A stretch of DNA of 64,000 nt from Diaminobutyricibacter sp. McL0608 (GTDB lineage: Bacteria; Actinomycetota; Actinomycetes; Actinomycetales; Microbacteriaceae). The stretch is from positions 620,001 to 684,000 of the forward strand of contig NZ_CP154826.1 in NCBI RefSeq assembly GCF_039613825.1. The letters run 5' to 3'. The notes under the pieces are model-generated. The model was not told the DNA's origin and made no database searches. It worked only from the letters and a program-made list of their open reading frames with translations. Shown piece after piece: positions 15,379 to 24,315 of this stretch. Every line of letters begins with the position of its first letter. Within the stretch, counting starts at the first letter, position 1. The position numbers and the translations under genes were made by a program.

Positions 15379-16244
15379 CGAACGGCCTCCGCCTGGGTGT
15401 CGGCGTGGGCGGGAACCGCACGGTCGACGAAGTCGCGGATCACGCGCTGGAACTCCTCGGCCTCTTCGACCTGCGGCGAGTGGCCGGACTTCTCGAACAC
15501 GACGAGCTCCGCGCCCGGGATCAGCCGGGCGATCGTCTCGGCTGAGCTCACCGGCGTGACCCAGTCCTTGCGGCCGACCGTGACCAGCGTCGGCACGGTC
15601 ACCGACGGCAGCGCGGGCGTGACGTCGTACGTCGGCCAGTTCTGCTGGAAGCACCAGTTGTGCGATTCGTGACGGTAGATTCCCGCCTCGACCCGCGCGG
15701 CCGACGTGGCTTCGTCGTACTCGAAATCGTAGAGCGGGATGAGCTCCGCCCAGCACGCCTTCAGGTCGGCGTCGTCGCGGATCTCGCCGCCCCAGTACCG
15801 GTTGAAGTTGTCCCAATTGATCTCGACGCGATCCTGGTTGCGTGCGTTCTCGAAGGCGAGCGCCAGGTTGCTTCCGTCGGGGGAGGTGTCGCGCAGGATG
15901 ATCGCCGACACGTGCTCCGGATACGTGACCGCGTACTCGAGGGCGATGAAACCGCCGTACGACCCTCCTGCGATGACGACCTTATCGACGTCGGCCCAGA
16001 CGCGGATCGCGTCGACGTCGGCGGCCCACTGCTCGTGGGAGTAGGGCGGGATGCCCTCGCTCAGCCCGCAGCCGCGCGCGTCGAAGACGATCACGCGGAA
16101 ACGGTCGGCCAGCGGACCGAAGGTCGCCCGCGGTTCCGCGAGCGATCCGATCCCTCCGCCGCCGTGGTGGGCGATCAGCACCGGACCGTCTTCGGGTCCG
16201 AATACTTCGACGTTGAGCCTGCAACCGTTGATCGTGACGTTCAT
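15375..16244 (-). CDS. Alpha/beta hydrolase, proline iminopeptidase-like
   Basis: 289 residues. The oxyanion region HHGGGGIGS, the nucleophile elbow G-G-S95-Y-G-G, D227 in VGRKDWVTP and H255 in KSGHSPQ give a complete catalytic triad. A cap domain rich in Trp and acidic residues (about 140-205, including NWDNFNRYWGGEI) is typical of prolyl aminopeptidases and related amidases or lactonases. No signal peptide is present, so it acts in the cytosol. It sits between a DUF885 peptidase and a PanE-like reductase with four-base overlaps on each side, so a role in breaking down imported peptides or amides is likely. The substrate is inferred, not seen. Confidence 0.88.
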   Translation of the reverse strand: MNVTINGCRLNVEVFGPEDGPVLIAHHGGGGIGSLAEPRATFGPLADRFRVIVFDARGCGLSEGIPPYSHEQWAADVDAIRVWADVDKVVIAGGSYGGFIALEYAVTYPEHVSAIILRDTSPDGSNLALAFENARNQDRVEINWDNFNRYWGGEIRDDADLKACWAELIPLYDFEYDEATSAARVEAGIYRHESHNWCFQQNWPTYDVTPALPSVTVPTLVTVGRKDWVTPVSSAETIARLIPGAELVVFEKSGHSPQVEEAEEFQRVIRDFVDRAVPAHADTQAEAVR

Positions 16245-17956
16245 CTGTGACTTCCTTCGAGGGTTTCGCTCTGCCAGCGTTGGACGTTCTGGGCGAGCAC
16301 GGACAAGGGGACTGCGCCGTTTTCGAGCACGACGCCATGGAAACCGGATGGGGTGAAGCGGTCGCCGAGAGCTGCTTGCGCGGTCGACCGCAGGCGGCCG
16401 ATCTCCTGCCGCCCGATCATGTAGGCGAGAGCCTGGCCCGGCCAGGCGATGTAACGGTCGACTTCGTTGCGCACGTTCGCCCGGGTGGTGACGGTGTTCT
16501 CCCACATGAAGTCCATCGCGCGTTCGCGCGACCATCCGTAGTAGTGGATGCCCGTGTCGATGACGAGACGGCAGGCGCGCAGCGCGGAGAACGACAGCAT
16601 CCCCAGCCGCTGCAGGTCGTCGGAGTAGAGGCCCATCTCGTCCGCGAGCTGCTCGGCGTAGAGGCCCCACCCCTCGATGAACCCGCACAGCTCGGTGTCG
16701 AGGTAGCGGCGGTAGCGCGGGATGTCGAGCGTCTGCGCCGTCGCCAGCTGCAGGTGATGGCCCGGCGTCGATTCGTGGAAGGCGAGCGCCTCGTATTCGT
16801 AGGAGTAGCGGCTCGACGGGTCGGTCGTCAGCAGGCAGTGCGCGCCCGGGCGGCTGCCGTCCGCCGCGGGCGGCCGGTAATAGGCGAGGGCTGCGTGTTC
16901 GGCGTCGATCGGGTTGATCTCCTCGATGACGCAGTCGGCGATCCTGAAATCGGGGAAATAGTCGCCGCGGGCCGCCTCTGCACGTGCGAGCGCGCTCTCG
17001 GCGACGGTGATGATCTGTTCCCGCGACTCGAACCGGAGCGCAGGGTCGTCGCGCAGGCGATCGCTGATCTCGGTGAAGTCGCTGGTTCCGAGAGCGCTGG
17101 AACCGAGGGCGCTCCATCGTCCGCGAAGCTCCTCGAGCACGTCGAGTCCGAGCTGGTGGATCGCGGGCGCACTCAGGTCGGTCGTCGTGTGACGGCGCAC
17201 GGCGTCGGTGTAGATCTCCTCACCGCCCGGGACGTTACTGATGCCGACGTGAGCGTTGTCGCGTGCTCCCTCTCTCAGCTGGTTGCGCATCCGGCCGGCC
17301 AACTCGATCATCGCGGGGCGGATCTCGTCGCGCACGATCCGTTCGGCACGCTCGTACGACTCCCGGGCCGCCTCACTGCGCGCGGGCTTCAGGAGCACGT
17401 CGTCGTCGATCGGCAGCGCCGCGTAGCCCTCGAGTTGCTGAACGGCGTGGTCGATACCGTTCGCCGTGCTGATCCGGCCGCGAGCCGCCTCGCTGAGGTA
17501 ACGGTCGCCGAGTCCGGTCAGCGAGCCGGCCACCCCGGAGAGCCTGCTGAGGTAGCGGTCGGCTCCGTCGGCGTCGGTGATGGTCATCGCGGGCACGGCC
17601 TGGAAGATCAGTGCCTGCCTGCTCACATAGCTCTTCGCGGATGCGTTCGCCGCCCACTGGGAGTGGTGCGCATCCCGCTCGGCGCCCCAGGTGAGGGCGG
17701 ACAGCACGTCGCGGTCGACGCGCTCGGTGTCGCTGAGGTCGCTTGCGTCGACCTTCTCCAGGTCGGCTGCGATCTCCCGGAAATCGGCGGCCGCCCTGTC
17801 GCCTGCCTCGGCCGACGGGTCGTTTGTCAGGTGGTCGAAGACCTGGATGCCGAGCAGGGTCGCGCTGTACGGATCGAACGTGTGCTGTGTGGTGAAATAG
17901 CGCTCGCCGAGTGCGGCGAGAGCCTCAGACGCGGCTGTCGGGCGCGCGTTATCCAT
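16241..17956 (-). CDS. DUF885-family putative zinc metallopeptidase
   Basis: 571 residues, the usual DUF885 length (about 550-600). The family hallmark A-F-H394-E395-S-T-P-G-H400-H lies in a helix, and GFIEGWGLYAEQLADEMG (E428) supplies the third ligand, an arrangement similar to carboxypeptidase Taq/M32-like gluzincins. No signal peptide or membrane helix is visible, so it should be cytosolic. ATG 17956 is preceded by AGGA. It overlaps the alpha/beta hydrolase by four bases and follows the SDR by 32. Proteins of this family are predicted peptidases with few tested substrates; the oligopeptide importer in the same operon supports a peptidase role. Confidence 0.85.
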   Translation of the reverse strand: MDNARPTAASEALAALGERYFTTQHTFDPYSATLLGIQVFDHLTNDPSAEAGDRAAADFREIAADLEKVDASDLSDTERVDRDVLSALTWGAERDAHHSQWAANASAKSYVSRQALIFQAVPAMTITDADGADRYLSRLSGVAGSLTGLGDRYLSEAARGRISTANGIDHAVQQLEGYAALPIDDDVLLKPARSEAARESYERAERIVRDEIRPAMIELAGRMRNQLREGARDNAHVGISNVPGGEEIYTDAVRRHTTTDLSAPAIHQLGLDVLEELRGRWSALGSSALGTSDFTEISDRLRDDPALRFESREQIITVAESALARAEAARGDYFPDFRIADCVIEEINPIDAEHAALAYYRPPAADGSRPGAHCLLTTDPSSRYSYEYEALAFHESTPGHHLQLATAQTLDIPRYRRYLDTELCGFIEGWGLYAEQLADEMGLYSDDLQRLGMLSFSALRACRLVIDTGIHYYGWSRERAMDFMWENTVTTRANVRNEVDRYIAWPGQALAYMIGRQEIGRLRSTAQAALGDRFTPSGFHGVVLENGAVPLSVLAQNVQRWQSETLEGSHR

Positions 17957-17988
17957 GATGATTCCTAACGAGTGAGCAGGGGAGGGGA

Positions 17989-18717
17989 TCAGAAGAGGGA
18001 GTGGCCGCCGTCGATGGACAGGACCTGCCCACTGACCCAGCCGGCCTGGGGCGACGCGAAGAAGCGGACGCCGCGGGCGATGTCGGACGGTTCGCCGACG
18101 CGACGCACCGAGATCTTCTCCACCAGGGCCTGCTGGCCCTCCGGGCCGTAGCTGTCCCATTGCGCGCGCGAGCTCGGGTTGGAGAGGACGAAACCGGGAG
18201 CGATCGCGTTGACGGTGATCCCGAACGGGCCGAGCTCGTGAGCGAGCTGCCGGGTGAGGCCGATCTGAGCGGCCTTCGAGGTCGTGTACGCCTGGATGCC
18301 GGTCAGGCTGACGCTGCGCCCGGCGCCGGACGAGATGGTCACGATGCGTCCGAAGCCCGACTCCTTCATGCGGCCCGCGGCGGCGCGTGAGCAGTTGAAC
18401 ATGGTCTGGAGATTGGCGTCGAGCACCGCGTGCCAGGCGTCGTCCGTTAGTTCGTCGAGCGGGGTGTGGGTCTGGCCGACGACGCCTCCCGCACTGTTGA
18501 CGAGGATGTCCACGCGGGGGAGCGAACGGAAGAAGTCGGCCGCCTCGGCCGAGTTCGAGAGGTCGACGGTGTCGCGGTCCACACCGATCACGGTGGCGCC
18601 GGCAGAACCGAGCTCGGCGGCGATGGCCTGCCCGATGCCCTGGGCGGTGCCGGTGACGACCGCCGTGAGTCCGTCGAACTCCAGAGTTTCGGGGCTGTTG
18701 GTCTTCTCGCTACTCAT
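17989..18717 (-). CDS. SDR-family oxidoreductase
   Basis: 242 residues from ATG 18717, which overlaps the end of the rpiR gene by eight bases; the frame continues upstream but that part lies inside rpiR. It shows TGTAQGIG (residues 22-29), NSAGG in place of NNAG, and the S-Y-K set as TISSGAGR and IQAYTTSKAAQIGL. The acidic GVDRD after strand 2 suggests NAD. NAIAPGFVLSNPSSRAQWDSYG is the variable substrate loop. It is a classical cytosolic alcohol/ketone dehydrogenase. Within the peptide operon it could act on hydroxy- or keto-acids, but the substrate is unknown. Confidence 0.88.
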   Translation of the reverse strand: MSSEKTNSPETLEFDGLTAVVTGTAQGIGQAIAAELGSAGATVIGVDRDTVDLSNSAEAADFFRSLPRVDILVNSAGGVVGQTHTPLDELTDDAWHAVLDANLQTMFNCSRAAAGRMKESGFGRIVTISSGAGRSVSLTGIQAYTTSKAAQIGLTRQLAHELGPFGITVNAIAPGFVLSNPSSRAQWDSYGPEGQQALVEKISVRRVGEPSDIARGVRFFASPQAGWVSGQVLSIDGGHSLF

Positions 18718-19588
18718 CTTCTCCATCCGAGTGTTCGCTCGCGCGGAATGCGCGATGAATGTGCACGTTCTCCTCCCACTGGCGCATGCGCGCGATCGCG
18801 GGTTCGCCCACCTCATGGAAGACGCCCTCGACGAGCGCCTCGACGAGCACGATCAGGCCTGCGAAGGAGTCGAACGGGATGCCGTCGACCGCGATCGGCA
18901 GAACGATGTCTGCGTGCTCGGCGCTGGGAGACAGGAATTCGTCGGTGATGAGGATCACCGTTGCGCCCTGGTCGCGGGCGAGCTGCACCACTTGCTTGCT
19001 CGCCAGTTCGTAGCGGCGGAGGTCGAAGACGATCGCCACCGAGTCCTTGCGCAGGGCGAGGTACTTGCCGATGTCCCGGCTGAGCGGATCAGCCGAGAAC
19101 AGGACGCCGGGAATCAGCTGGTCGAGTTGACCTGCCACCATCTCGGCGACCAGTCGGGAGAAGTAGCCGCCCGAGATCATCACGGAACGGGGCCGATCGG
19201 CCAGCGCCTTCACGGCGCGGTCGAACTCGGCAGGCGGAACTGTCGCCTGGAGCCGGGCAACCAGGTCTGCCCGTTGTGCGACCGAACGCTGGAAGACGCT
19301 CTCCTGCCTTCCCGGCCCGGGGATCTGCTGCGCCCGCTGAACCGGGGAGTTGATCTGGTTGGAGACGTCAGCGCGCAGTCGTGCCTGGAATTCGGCGTAG
19401 CTGCTGATGCCCATCCGCGACACGAGACGCAGTACGGTCGGCGTGCTCGTGCCCGCCGTGCGCGCCAGCGAGGCGGCGCTCGCGAGCCCCGCACTCGGGT
19501 AGTCGGCGAGCAACGCACGTGCGGCCTTGCGCTCAGCAGGGCTGAGCTGGTCCATCTTGGCGAAGATCTCGTCTTTGATCGGCATCAT
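18710..19588 (-). CDS. RpiR/MurR-family transcriptional regulator (HTH + SIS)
   Basis: 292 residues. Residues 1-77 form the RpiR helix-turn-helix domain (AARALLADYPSAGLASAASLARTAGTSTPTVLRLVSRMGISSYAEF), and about 130-265 form a SIS phosphosugar-binding domain (RSVMISGGYFSRLVAEMVAG, VAIVFDLRRYELASKQVVQLARDQGATVILITD). GAGGAG lies six bases before the ATG. RpiR proteins answer to phosphosugars, and MurR senses MurNAc-6-phosphate. It lies inside the operon, after the isoaspartyl peptidase and before the SDR, so it probably controls the operon in which it is embedded. The effector might be a wall-derived sugar, but the SIS pocket may have been recruited for another ligand. Confidence 0.92.
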   Translation of the reverse strand: MMPIKDEIFAKMDQLSPAERKAARALLADYPSAGLASAASLARTAGTSTPTVLRLVSRMGISSYAEFQARLRADVSNQINSPVQRAQQIPGPGRQESVFQRSVAQRADLVARLQATVPPAEFDRAVKALADRPRSVMISGGYFSRLVAEMVAGQLDQLIPGVLFSADPLSRDIGKYLALRKDSVAIVFDLRRYELASKQVVQLARDQGATVILITDEFLSPSAEHADIVLPIAVDGIPFDSFAGLIVLVEALVEGVFHEVGEPAIARMRQWEENVHIHRAFRASEHSDGEDE

Positions 19589-19628
19589 CCGTCTCTCCTC
19601 TGAGCTACTTGCGAACGTCGTCACAGTA

Positions 19629-20549
19629 TTACGTGAGGGTGACAAGTCCCGTCTCGGATCGGTAGGCGGCGAACATGGCAGGCGAATTGTGCGCGACAAC
19701 GAGACGGCCGTCAGCGCCGACGGCGATGATGCCGCCGATCGCGCCGCGGCTGTCGAGCTCGCCTTCGATCGTGGACGCCACCGCGGTCGCGAGCGGTGCG
19801 CCGCCGTAACGCATGCGGGCGAAGATGTCGTGGGCGACGACGCCCTCGATGAACGACTCGCCCTGCCCGGTGCACGAGACGGCGACGACACCGTCGCGCG
19901 CGTAGGTGCCTGCGCCGACGACGGGGGTGTCCCCGACCCGCCCGTCGCTCTGGTTGACCATCCCGCCGGTCGAGGTCGCGGCGGCGACCGCGCCGGAGCG
20001 GTCGACGGCGACAGCGCCGACGGTTCCATGACGAGAGCCTTCGAGGAGGCGCGCCTGCACGTTCGCGAGCTGGCGCTGGCGTGCATCCGTCACGAAGTAC
20101 TCCGGCCGCACCCGCTCCAGCCCCCACGAGTCGACGAGTTCGTCGCTCGGCGTCACCAGGAGCACATGCTCGGACTCTTCGAGTACCGCGCGGGCCACAT
20201 CCACCGGGTTCTTGGCCGAACGGGAGACCGCGACTGCGCCGGCCTTGCCCTCGCCTGTCATCACGCACGCGTCGAGTTCTGCAGACCCGGTAGCGGTCAG
20301 GGCGGCGCCGCGGCCCGCGTTGAACAGGGGGTTGTCCTCGAGCCGACGCACTGTCTCGCACACCGCATCGAGCGCGCTACCGCCGGCGGAGAGGATGGCC
20401 GCCCCGGCTTCGTAGGCCAGTCGGAGGCCGTGCTCGTAGAGTCCACTCGCCTCGAGGGAGAGCTCTTCGACGCGCCCGCCCGCTCCACCGTGCAGGACGA
20501 GGGTGAAGCCCTCGTCATTCGGCGCGACATCGATGATGTTGGTAGCCAT
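19629..20549 (-). CDS. Isoaspartyl peptidase / L-asparaginase (Ntn hydrolase)
   Basis: 306 residues. HGGAGG near the start and the autoprocessing site H174-G175-T176-V-G-A-V-A-V-D identify a plant-type asparaginase. The precursor cleaves itself before T176, which becomes the nucleophile of the beta subunit. NPLFNAGRGAALTATGSAELDACVM and STGGMVNQSDGRVGDTPVVGAGTYA carry the sodium-loop and substrate residues. These enzymes remove N-terminal isoaspartyl residues from dipeptides and hydrolyse asparagine in the cytosol. The ATG abuts the end of the M55 D-aminopeptidase gene, so the two enzymes are co-translated to process imported unusual peptides. Confidence 0.93.
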   Translation of the reverse strand: MATNIIDVAPNDEGFTLVLHGGAGGRVEELSLEASGLYEHGLRLAYEAGAAILSAGGSALDAVCETVRRLEDNPLFNAGRGAALTATGSAELDACVMTGEGKAGAVAVSRSAKNPVDVARAVLEESEHVLLVTPSDELVDSWGLERVRPEYFVTDARQRQLANVQARLLEGSRHGTVGAVAVDRSGAVAAATSTGGMVNQSDGRVGDTPVVGAGTYARDGVVAVSCTGQGESFIEGVVAHDIFARMRYGGAPLATAVASTIEGELDSRGAIGGIIAVGADGRLVVAHNSPAMFAAYRSETGLVTLT

Positions 20550-21385
20550 CAGCGTCCACCTGCCTGACGGGTGATGTAGTTCACCGCGACAAACGATTCG
20601 AACAGCTGCAGGAGGTTGTCTCCTTCGATGCGCACGGCGCGTTCAGCAGTGCGCTCGGCACCCCGTGCCCAGGTGGCGACCTCGGCCATGTCCCCGGTCT
20701 GGAATTCGAGATCGAGAGTCGTGGGCGCCTGGATGCCCGTGCCGCGAACGCTTCCGGCCGCGACAGCGCGCATGGCGCGCTCGGCACCGGCGCGGATCAG
20801 CGTGCACGACTCTGCGGGGTGCAGGTTCTTCGCGCTGAACCGGGAGATGGACTCCTTGGTCGTGACCATGACGGCATCCGGTGCGAACGGCCTCGTCTCG
20901 TCCTGGACGACCGCGTCGCCCGAGAGGAACGCGATGGGCACGCCGAAGTGCTCGGCGACGAGTGCGTTGATGCCGCTCTCGCCGACCTCGATGCCGTTGA
21001 CGGCTGCCCGGGTGAAGACCTCGGGGTTGTAGGTGTGGGAGAGCGTCGACGGGCGGCCCGAGATCGAGCCGTGGTAGCCGACGAAGAAGATCGCGTCGAA
21101 CGTGTCGTCGAGACCCTGCATCATGTAGCGCGGCTTGTGCCTGCCCGAGATGTACTGCGCATTGCCGGCGATTCGGCGCGGGTCGAGGTTGGCCATCCGG
21201 CTGTGCGAATCGTTGAGGACGACCTCGGTCGCACCGCCGGCGATGGCGCCCTCGATCGCGGCGTTGACCTCGTCCTGCAGCAGCGCGCAGCCCAGCGCGT
21301 ACGACGGTCCGCTGTCCGGACGGCACTGGTCCCAGTCGACGATGCCGGCGACGCCTTCCATGTCGAACGAAATCCAGACCTTCAT
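20549..21385 (-). CDS. M55 D-aminopeptidase (DppA family)
   Basis: 278 residues from ATG 21385; the frame extends upstream into the ATPase gene but the family begins here (KVWISFDMEGVAG). The zinc ligands of Bacillus DppA are matched almost position for position: D8 and E10 in SFDMEG, H61 in LNDSHSRM, H105 in VGYHGS and E133 in GIEVGE. DppA is a self-compartmentalising decamer that removes D-Ala or Gly from the N-terminus of short peptides. In Bacillus it is encoded with a dipeptide ABC transporter, as here. This is the clearest sign that the operon handles D-residue or wall-derived peptides. Confidence 0.93.
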   Translation of the reverse strand: MKVWISFDMEGVAGIVDWDQCRPDSGPSYALGCALLQDEVNAAIEGAIAGGATEVVLNDSHSRMANLDPRRIAGNAQYISGRHKPRYMMQGLDDTFDAIFFVGYHGSISGRPSTLSHTYNPEVFTRAAVNGIEVGESGINALVAEHFGVPIAFLSGDAVVQDETRPFAPDAVMVTTKESISRFSAKNLHPAESCTLIRAGAERAMRAVAAGSVRGTGIQAPTTLDLEFQTGDMAEVATWARGAERTAERAVRIEGDNLLQLFESFVAVNYITRQAGGR

Positions 21386-21417
21386 TGCACTCTCCTTGTT
21401 TCTGAAAGGTTCCGAGC

Positions 21418-22443
21418 TCACCGCGCTGTTGCGCCGATGGGCTCGAGTTCTGCGGACTTGATGCAGGCCGCCAGGTGGTCGGGTCCTACCGTGGTCAGGG
21501 CGGGATCGACCATCCTGCACCGCTCTGACGCGTAGACGCAGCGGGGCGCGAACCGGCACCCGGCAGGTACATCGAACGGGCTCGGCGGGTCGCCGTCAAG
21601 TGGACGCCGCTCGTTCGAGCTCCCGGCGCTCATCCGCGGGATCGAATCGATCAGTGCGCGGGTGTACGGGTGACGCGGATTCGAGAACAGCTCGTCCGTG
21701 TCGGCCACCTCGACGATGCGACCCAGATACATCACCGCGACCCTCTGACTCAGGTGCTGGACCACCGCGAGGTTGTGTGCGACGAACAGGATGCTCAGGC
21801 CGAGGTCGCGCTGCAGCGTGGCGAAGAGCTCCAGGATCGTCGCCTGCACCGAGACGTCGAGCGCCGAGACGGGCTCGTCGGCGATGAGAACGTCGGGCCG
21901 GACGGCGAGGGCGCGCGCAATGGCGAGGCGCTGTCGCTGGCCGCCCGAGAACTGGCTGGGGTACGCGTCGAGCGCATCCGCGTCGAGGCCGACCTGTGCC
22001 AGGAGGCGAAGGCACTCGTCGGTCACCTGCGAGCGCGGCACGATCTTGTGGAGGAGCAGGAGCTCGCTCAACATGGATCGCACGCTCATCCGGGGGTTGA
22101 GCGACGAGTACGGGTCCTGGAAGACCATCTGGACGCGTTTGGCGGCATGGCGCCCGGTCGCTGGAGCCGCAGGCGCTGCGTCCCATTCGAGCGCGCCCGA
22201 CGTCGGTGCGAGACTGCCGACGAGGATCTTCGCCAGAGTCGATTTGCCCGAGCCGGACTCGCCGACCAGAGCCAGGATCTCACCGCGACGCAACTCCAGG
22301 TCGACCCCGTCGAGCGCCGTGAGCCGATTCGCGTGGTTCTTCGACCAGGGGAGTCTGCTGCCGAGCTCGTAGGTCTTCGTGATGTCGGCGACGCGAAGGA
22401 TGCTCGCGGTCTGAGCGGACGGGTCGTGGATCGTGAGCGTCAT
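21418..22443 (-). CDS. Peptide ABC transporter ATP-binding protein (DppF/OppF type)
   Basis: 341 residues. Walker [11 protein letters not shown]-loop [15 protein letters not shown], signature [15 protein letters not shown] and Walker [17 protein letters not shown] are all present. The C-terminal oligopeptide-ABC extension has the [14 protein letters not shown] cysteine cluster that binds a 4Fe-4S cluster in this family. It pairs with the DppD-type ATPase to power the permease. Its ATG overlaps the stop of that gene by four bases, and the M55 peptidase follows 32 bases on. The protein is cytosolic, on the inner face of the membrane. Confidence 0.95.
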   Translation of the reverse strand: MTLTIHDPSAQTASILRVADITKTYELGSRLPWSKNHANRLTALDGVDLELRRGEILALVGESGSGKSTLAKILVGSLAPTSGALEWDAAPAAPATGRHAAKRVQMVFQDPYSSLNPRMSVRSMLSELLLLHKIVPRSQVTDECLRLLAQVGLDADALDAYPSQFSGGQRQRLAIARALAVRPDVLIADEPVSALDVSVQATILELFATLQRDLGLSILFVAHNLAVVQHLSQRVAVMYLGRIVEVADTDELFSNPRHPYTRALIDSIPRMSAGSSNERRPLDGDPPSPFDVPAGCRFAPRCVYASERCRMVDPALTTVGPDHLAACIKSAELEPIGATAR

Positions 22444-23429
22444 GCGGTTCTCTCCAGCATCCGGTCGACTTCGAAGCAGGCGACGGATCGGCCGTCATCG
22501 CGCGGCTCCAGGGCTGGAGACGACTCGTGGCACTCCGCCGTTGCGAAGGTGCACCGCGGCGCGAACGCGCAGCCTGCGCTCCGATTGGCCAGGTTCGGCG
22601 GGAATCCGGGAATCGCGACGAGCGAACGGTCTGGGCGATCGAAGTCGGGGGCCGACGCCAGAAGACCCATCGTGTACGGGTGCTCGGGGCGGTCGAACAC
22701 CGCCTCGACGCGACCGCGTTCGACTATCCTGCCCGCGTACATCACCGCGAGCTGGTCGCAGGTCTGGTTGACGACGGCGAGGTCGTGCGTCACGAAGACG
22801 AGAGAGGCGCCGACCTCGTCGCACAGGTCTTCGAGCAGACGGAGGACCTGGTGCTGCACGGTCACATCGAGTGCTGTGGTGGGTTCGTCGCAGAGGATCA
22901 GCTGAGGCTTGCACGACAGCGCCATCGCGATCATCACACGCTGGCGGAGGCCGCCGGAGAGCTCATGAGGGTACGCGCGTGCGCGCCGTGCCGGGTCGGG
23001 GATGCCCGTCCTGGCCATCATCTCGATCGCGAGTGCGCGCGAGGCGGCCTTCGACAGGCCGAGGTGCCGTCGCGGTCCTTCGGCGATCTGGTCTCCGACC
23101 CGGACCACCGGGTTCAGCGCGGTCATCGGCTCCTGGAAGATCATCGCGATCTCCGAACCCATGATCGAGCGGCGTGCCGATGCTGATAACTGCGTCAGGT
23201 CGGTGCCCCGGAAACGGACGGTTCCGCCGAGGACTTCGACACCGCGCGGGAGAAGGCCGGCTATCGCACGGAGCGTCATCGACTTTCCGGAGCCGGACTC
23301 GCCCACGATGCCGAAGCGGTCGTTGCGGTCGACCGTGAACGAGATATCGTCGACGATCACCGTCTGCCGTGCACCGTTTCGCACCCCGAGGGTCAGGTGC
23401 GAGACGTCGAGAAGCGGTTCTGCTGACAC
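22440..23429 (-). CDS. Peptide ABC transporter ATP-binding protein (DppD/OppD type)
   Basis: 329 residues. Walker [30 protein letters not shown], signature LSGGLRQRVMIAMAL and Walker B LILCDEPTTALDVTVQ are intact. CAFAPRCTFATAEC near the C-terminus is the cysteine cluster seen in OppD-type subunits. With the DppF-type protein it forms the asymmetric nucleotide-binding pair of a group-5 peptide importer. It lies one base after the permease stop and overlaps the next ATPase gene, so expression is coupled across the operon. Confidence 0.95.
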   Translation of the reverse strand: MSAEPLLDVSHLTLGVRNGARQTVIVDDISFTVDRNDRFGIVGESGSGKSMTLRAIAGLLPRGVEVLGGTVRFRGTDLTQLSASARRSIMGSEIAMIFQEPMTALNPVVRVGDQIAEGPRRHLGLSKAASRALAIEMMARTGIPDPARRARAYPHELSGGLRQRVMIAMALSCKPQLILCDEPTTALDVTVQHQVLRLLEDLCDEVGASLVFVTHDLAVVNQTCDQLAVMYAGRIVERGRVEAVFDRPEHPYTMGLLASAPDFDRPDRSLVAIPGFPPNLANRSAGCAFAPRCTFATAECHESSPALEPRDDGRSVACFEVDRMLERTA

Positions 23430-23430
23430 G

Positions 23431-24315
23431 CTACTTCCGCCTTTCCGGGTTCAGGAGGTCGGAGAGGCCATCGCCGAGCCACGACATGCCGAGGCTGACG
23501 ACGACCACCACCAGGCCGGGTATCGTCGCCTGCTCCCAGTGCGTCGTGATGAATTCCTGGCCGTCGAGGATCATCGAACCCCACTCTGCTGTGGGCGGCG
23601 CGATTCCGAGACCGAGGTAGCCGAGGGTGACGATCGCCATGATGTCCATCACGACGTCGCTCGTGCCGTAGATGATGGCCTGGGAGAGCACGTTCGGGCC
23701 GATGTGCTTGACGAGGATGCGCGGGTGCGACATCCCGCCGAGCTTCGCGGCCGTGACCCAGTCCTGCTCTTTGGCCACGAGTACTTCGCCGCGGACGATC
23801 TTCGCGTACGACACCCACGAGACCGCAGCGATCGCCAGGTAGATGCTCGCCTCACCGGAGCCGAGCACGAAGACGAGCACGATGACCATCACGTAGAAGG
23901 GGAAGGCGAAGAAGATGTCCACGACGCGCATCACGACCGCGTCGAACCATCCGCCGAAGTAGCCGGCGAGGGCGCCGATGGTCGATCCGACGACGAAGGG
24001 GATGATCACGGCGAGGAAACCGATGCGAAGGTCGACGCGGGCGCCCCAGATGAGCCGCGACAGCACATCCCGGCCGTACTTGTCGGTGCCGAGCCAGTGC
24101 GCCGCGCCGGGGTTCGCCAGCGCGTTCTGCAGATCTTGTTTGATCGGGTCGTACGGTGCGAGCACCGGGGCGAAGATCGCGACCAGGACCAGGAAACCGA
24201 TCACGCCGATGCCGGCCACGAGCGACCCGTTCTTGTACCAGGGCTTGAGTACGCGCGACCGTGCCGCGCGGCGTTTCACCTGGAACCTGTCGAGTACGGC
24301 TGTCGGTGTGCTCAT
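23431..24315 (-). CDS. Peptide ABC transporter permease (DppC type)
   Basis: 294 residues from ATG 24315, which overlaps the stop of the DppB-type gene. One N-terminal membrane helix (SLVAGIGVIGFLVLVAIFAPVLA) precedes the DppC-specific PGAAHWLGTDKYGRDVLSRLIWG segment, followed by five helices and the EAA cytoplasmic loop (AAKLGGMSHPRILVKHIGPNV) that contacts the ATPases. The VTLGYLGLGIAPPTAEWG stretch is also typical. It forms the translocation channel with the DppB-type subunit. Confidence 0.95.
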   Translation of the reverse strand: MSTPTAVLDRFQVKRRAARSRVLKPWYKNGSLVAGIGVIGFLVLVAIFAPVLAPYDPIKQDLQNALANPGAAHWLGTDKYGRDVLSRLIWGARVDLRIGFLAVIIPFVVGSTIGALAGYFGGWFDAVVMRVVDIFFAFPFYVMVIVLVFVLGSGEASIYLAIAAVSWVSYAKIVRGEVLVAKEQDWVTAAKLGGMSHPRILVKHIGPNVLSQAIIYGTSDVVMDIMAIVTLGYLGLGIAPPTAEWGSMILDGQEFITTHWEQATIPGLVVVVVSLGMSWLGDGLSDLLNPERRK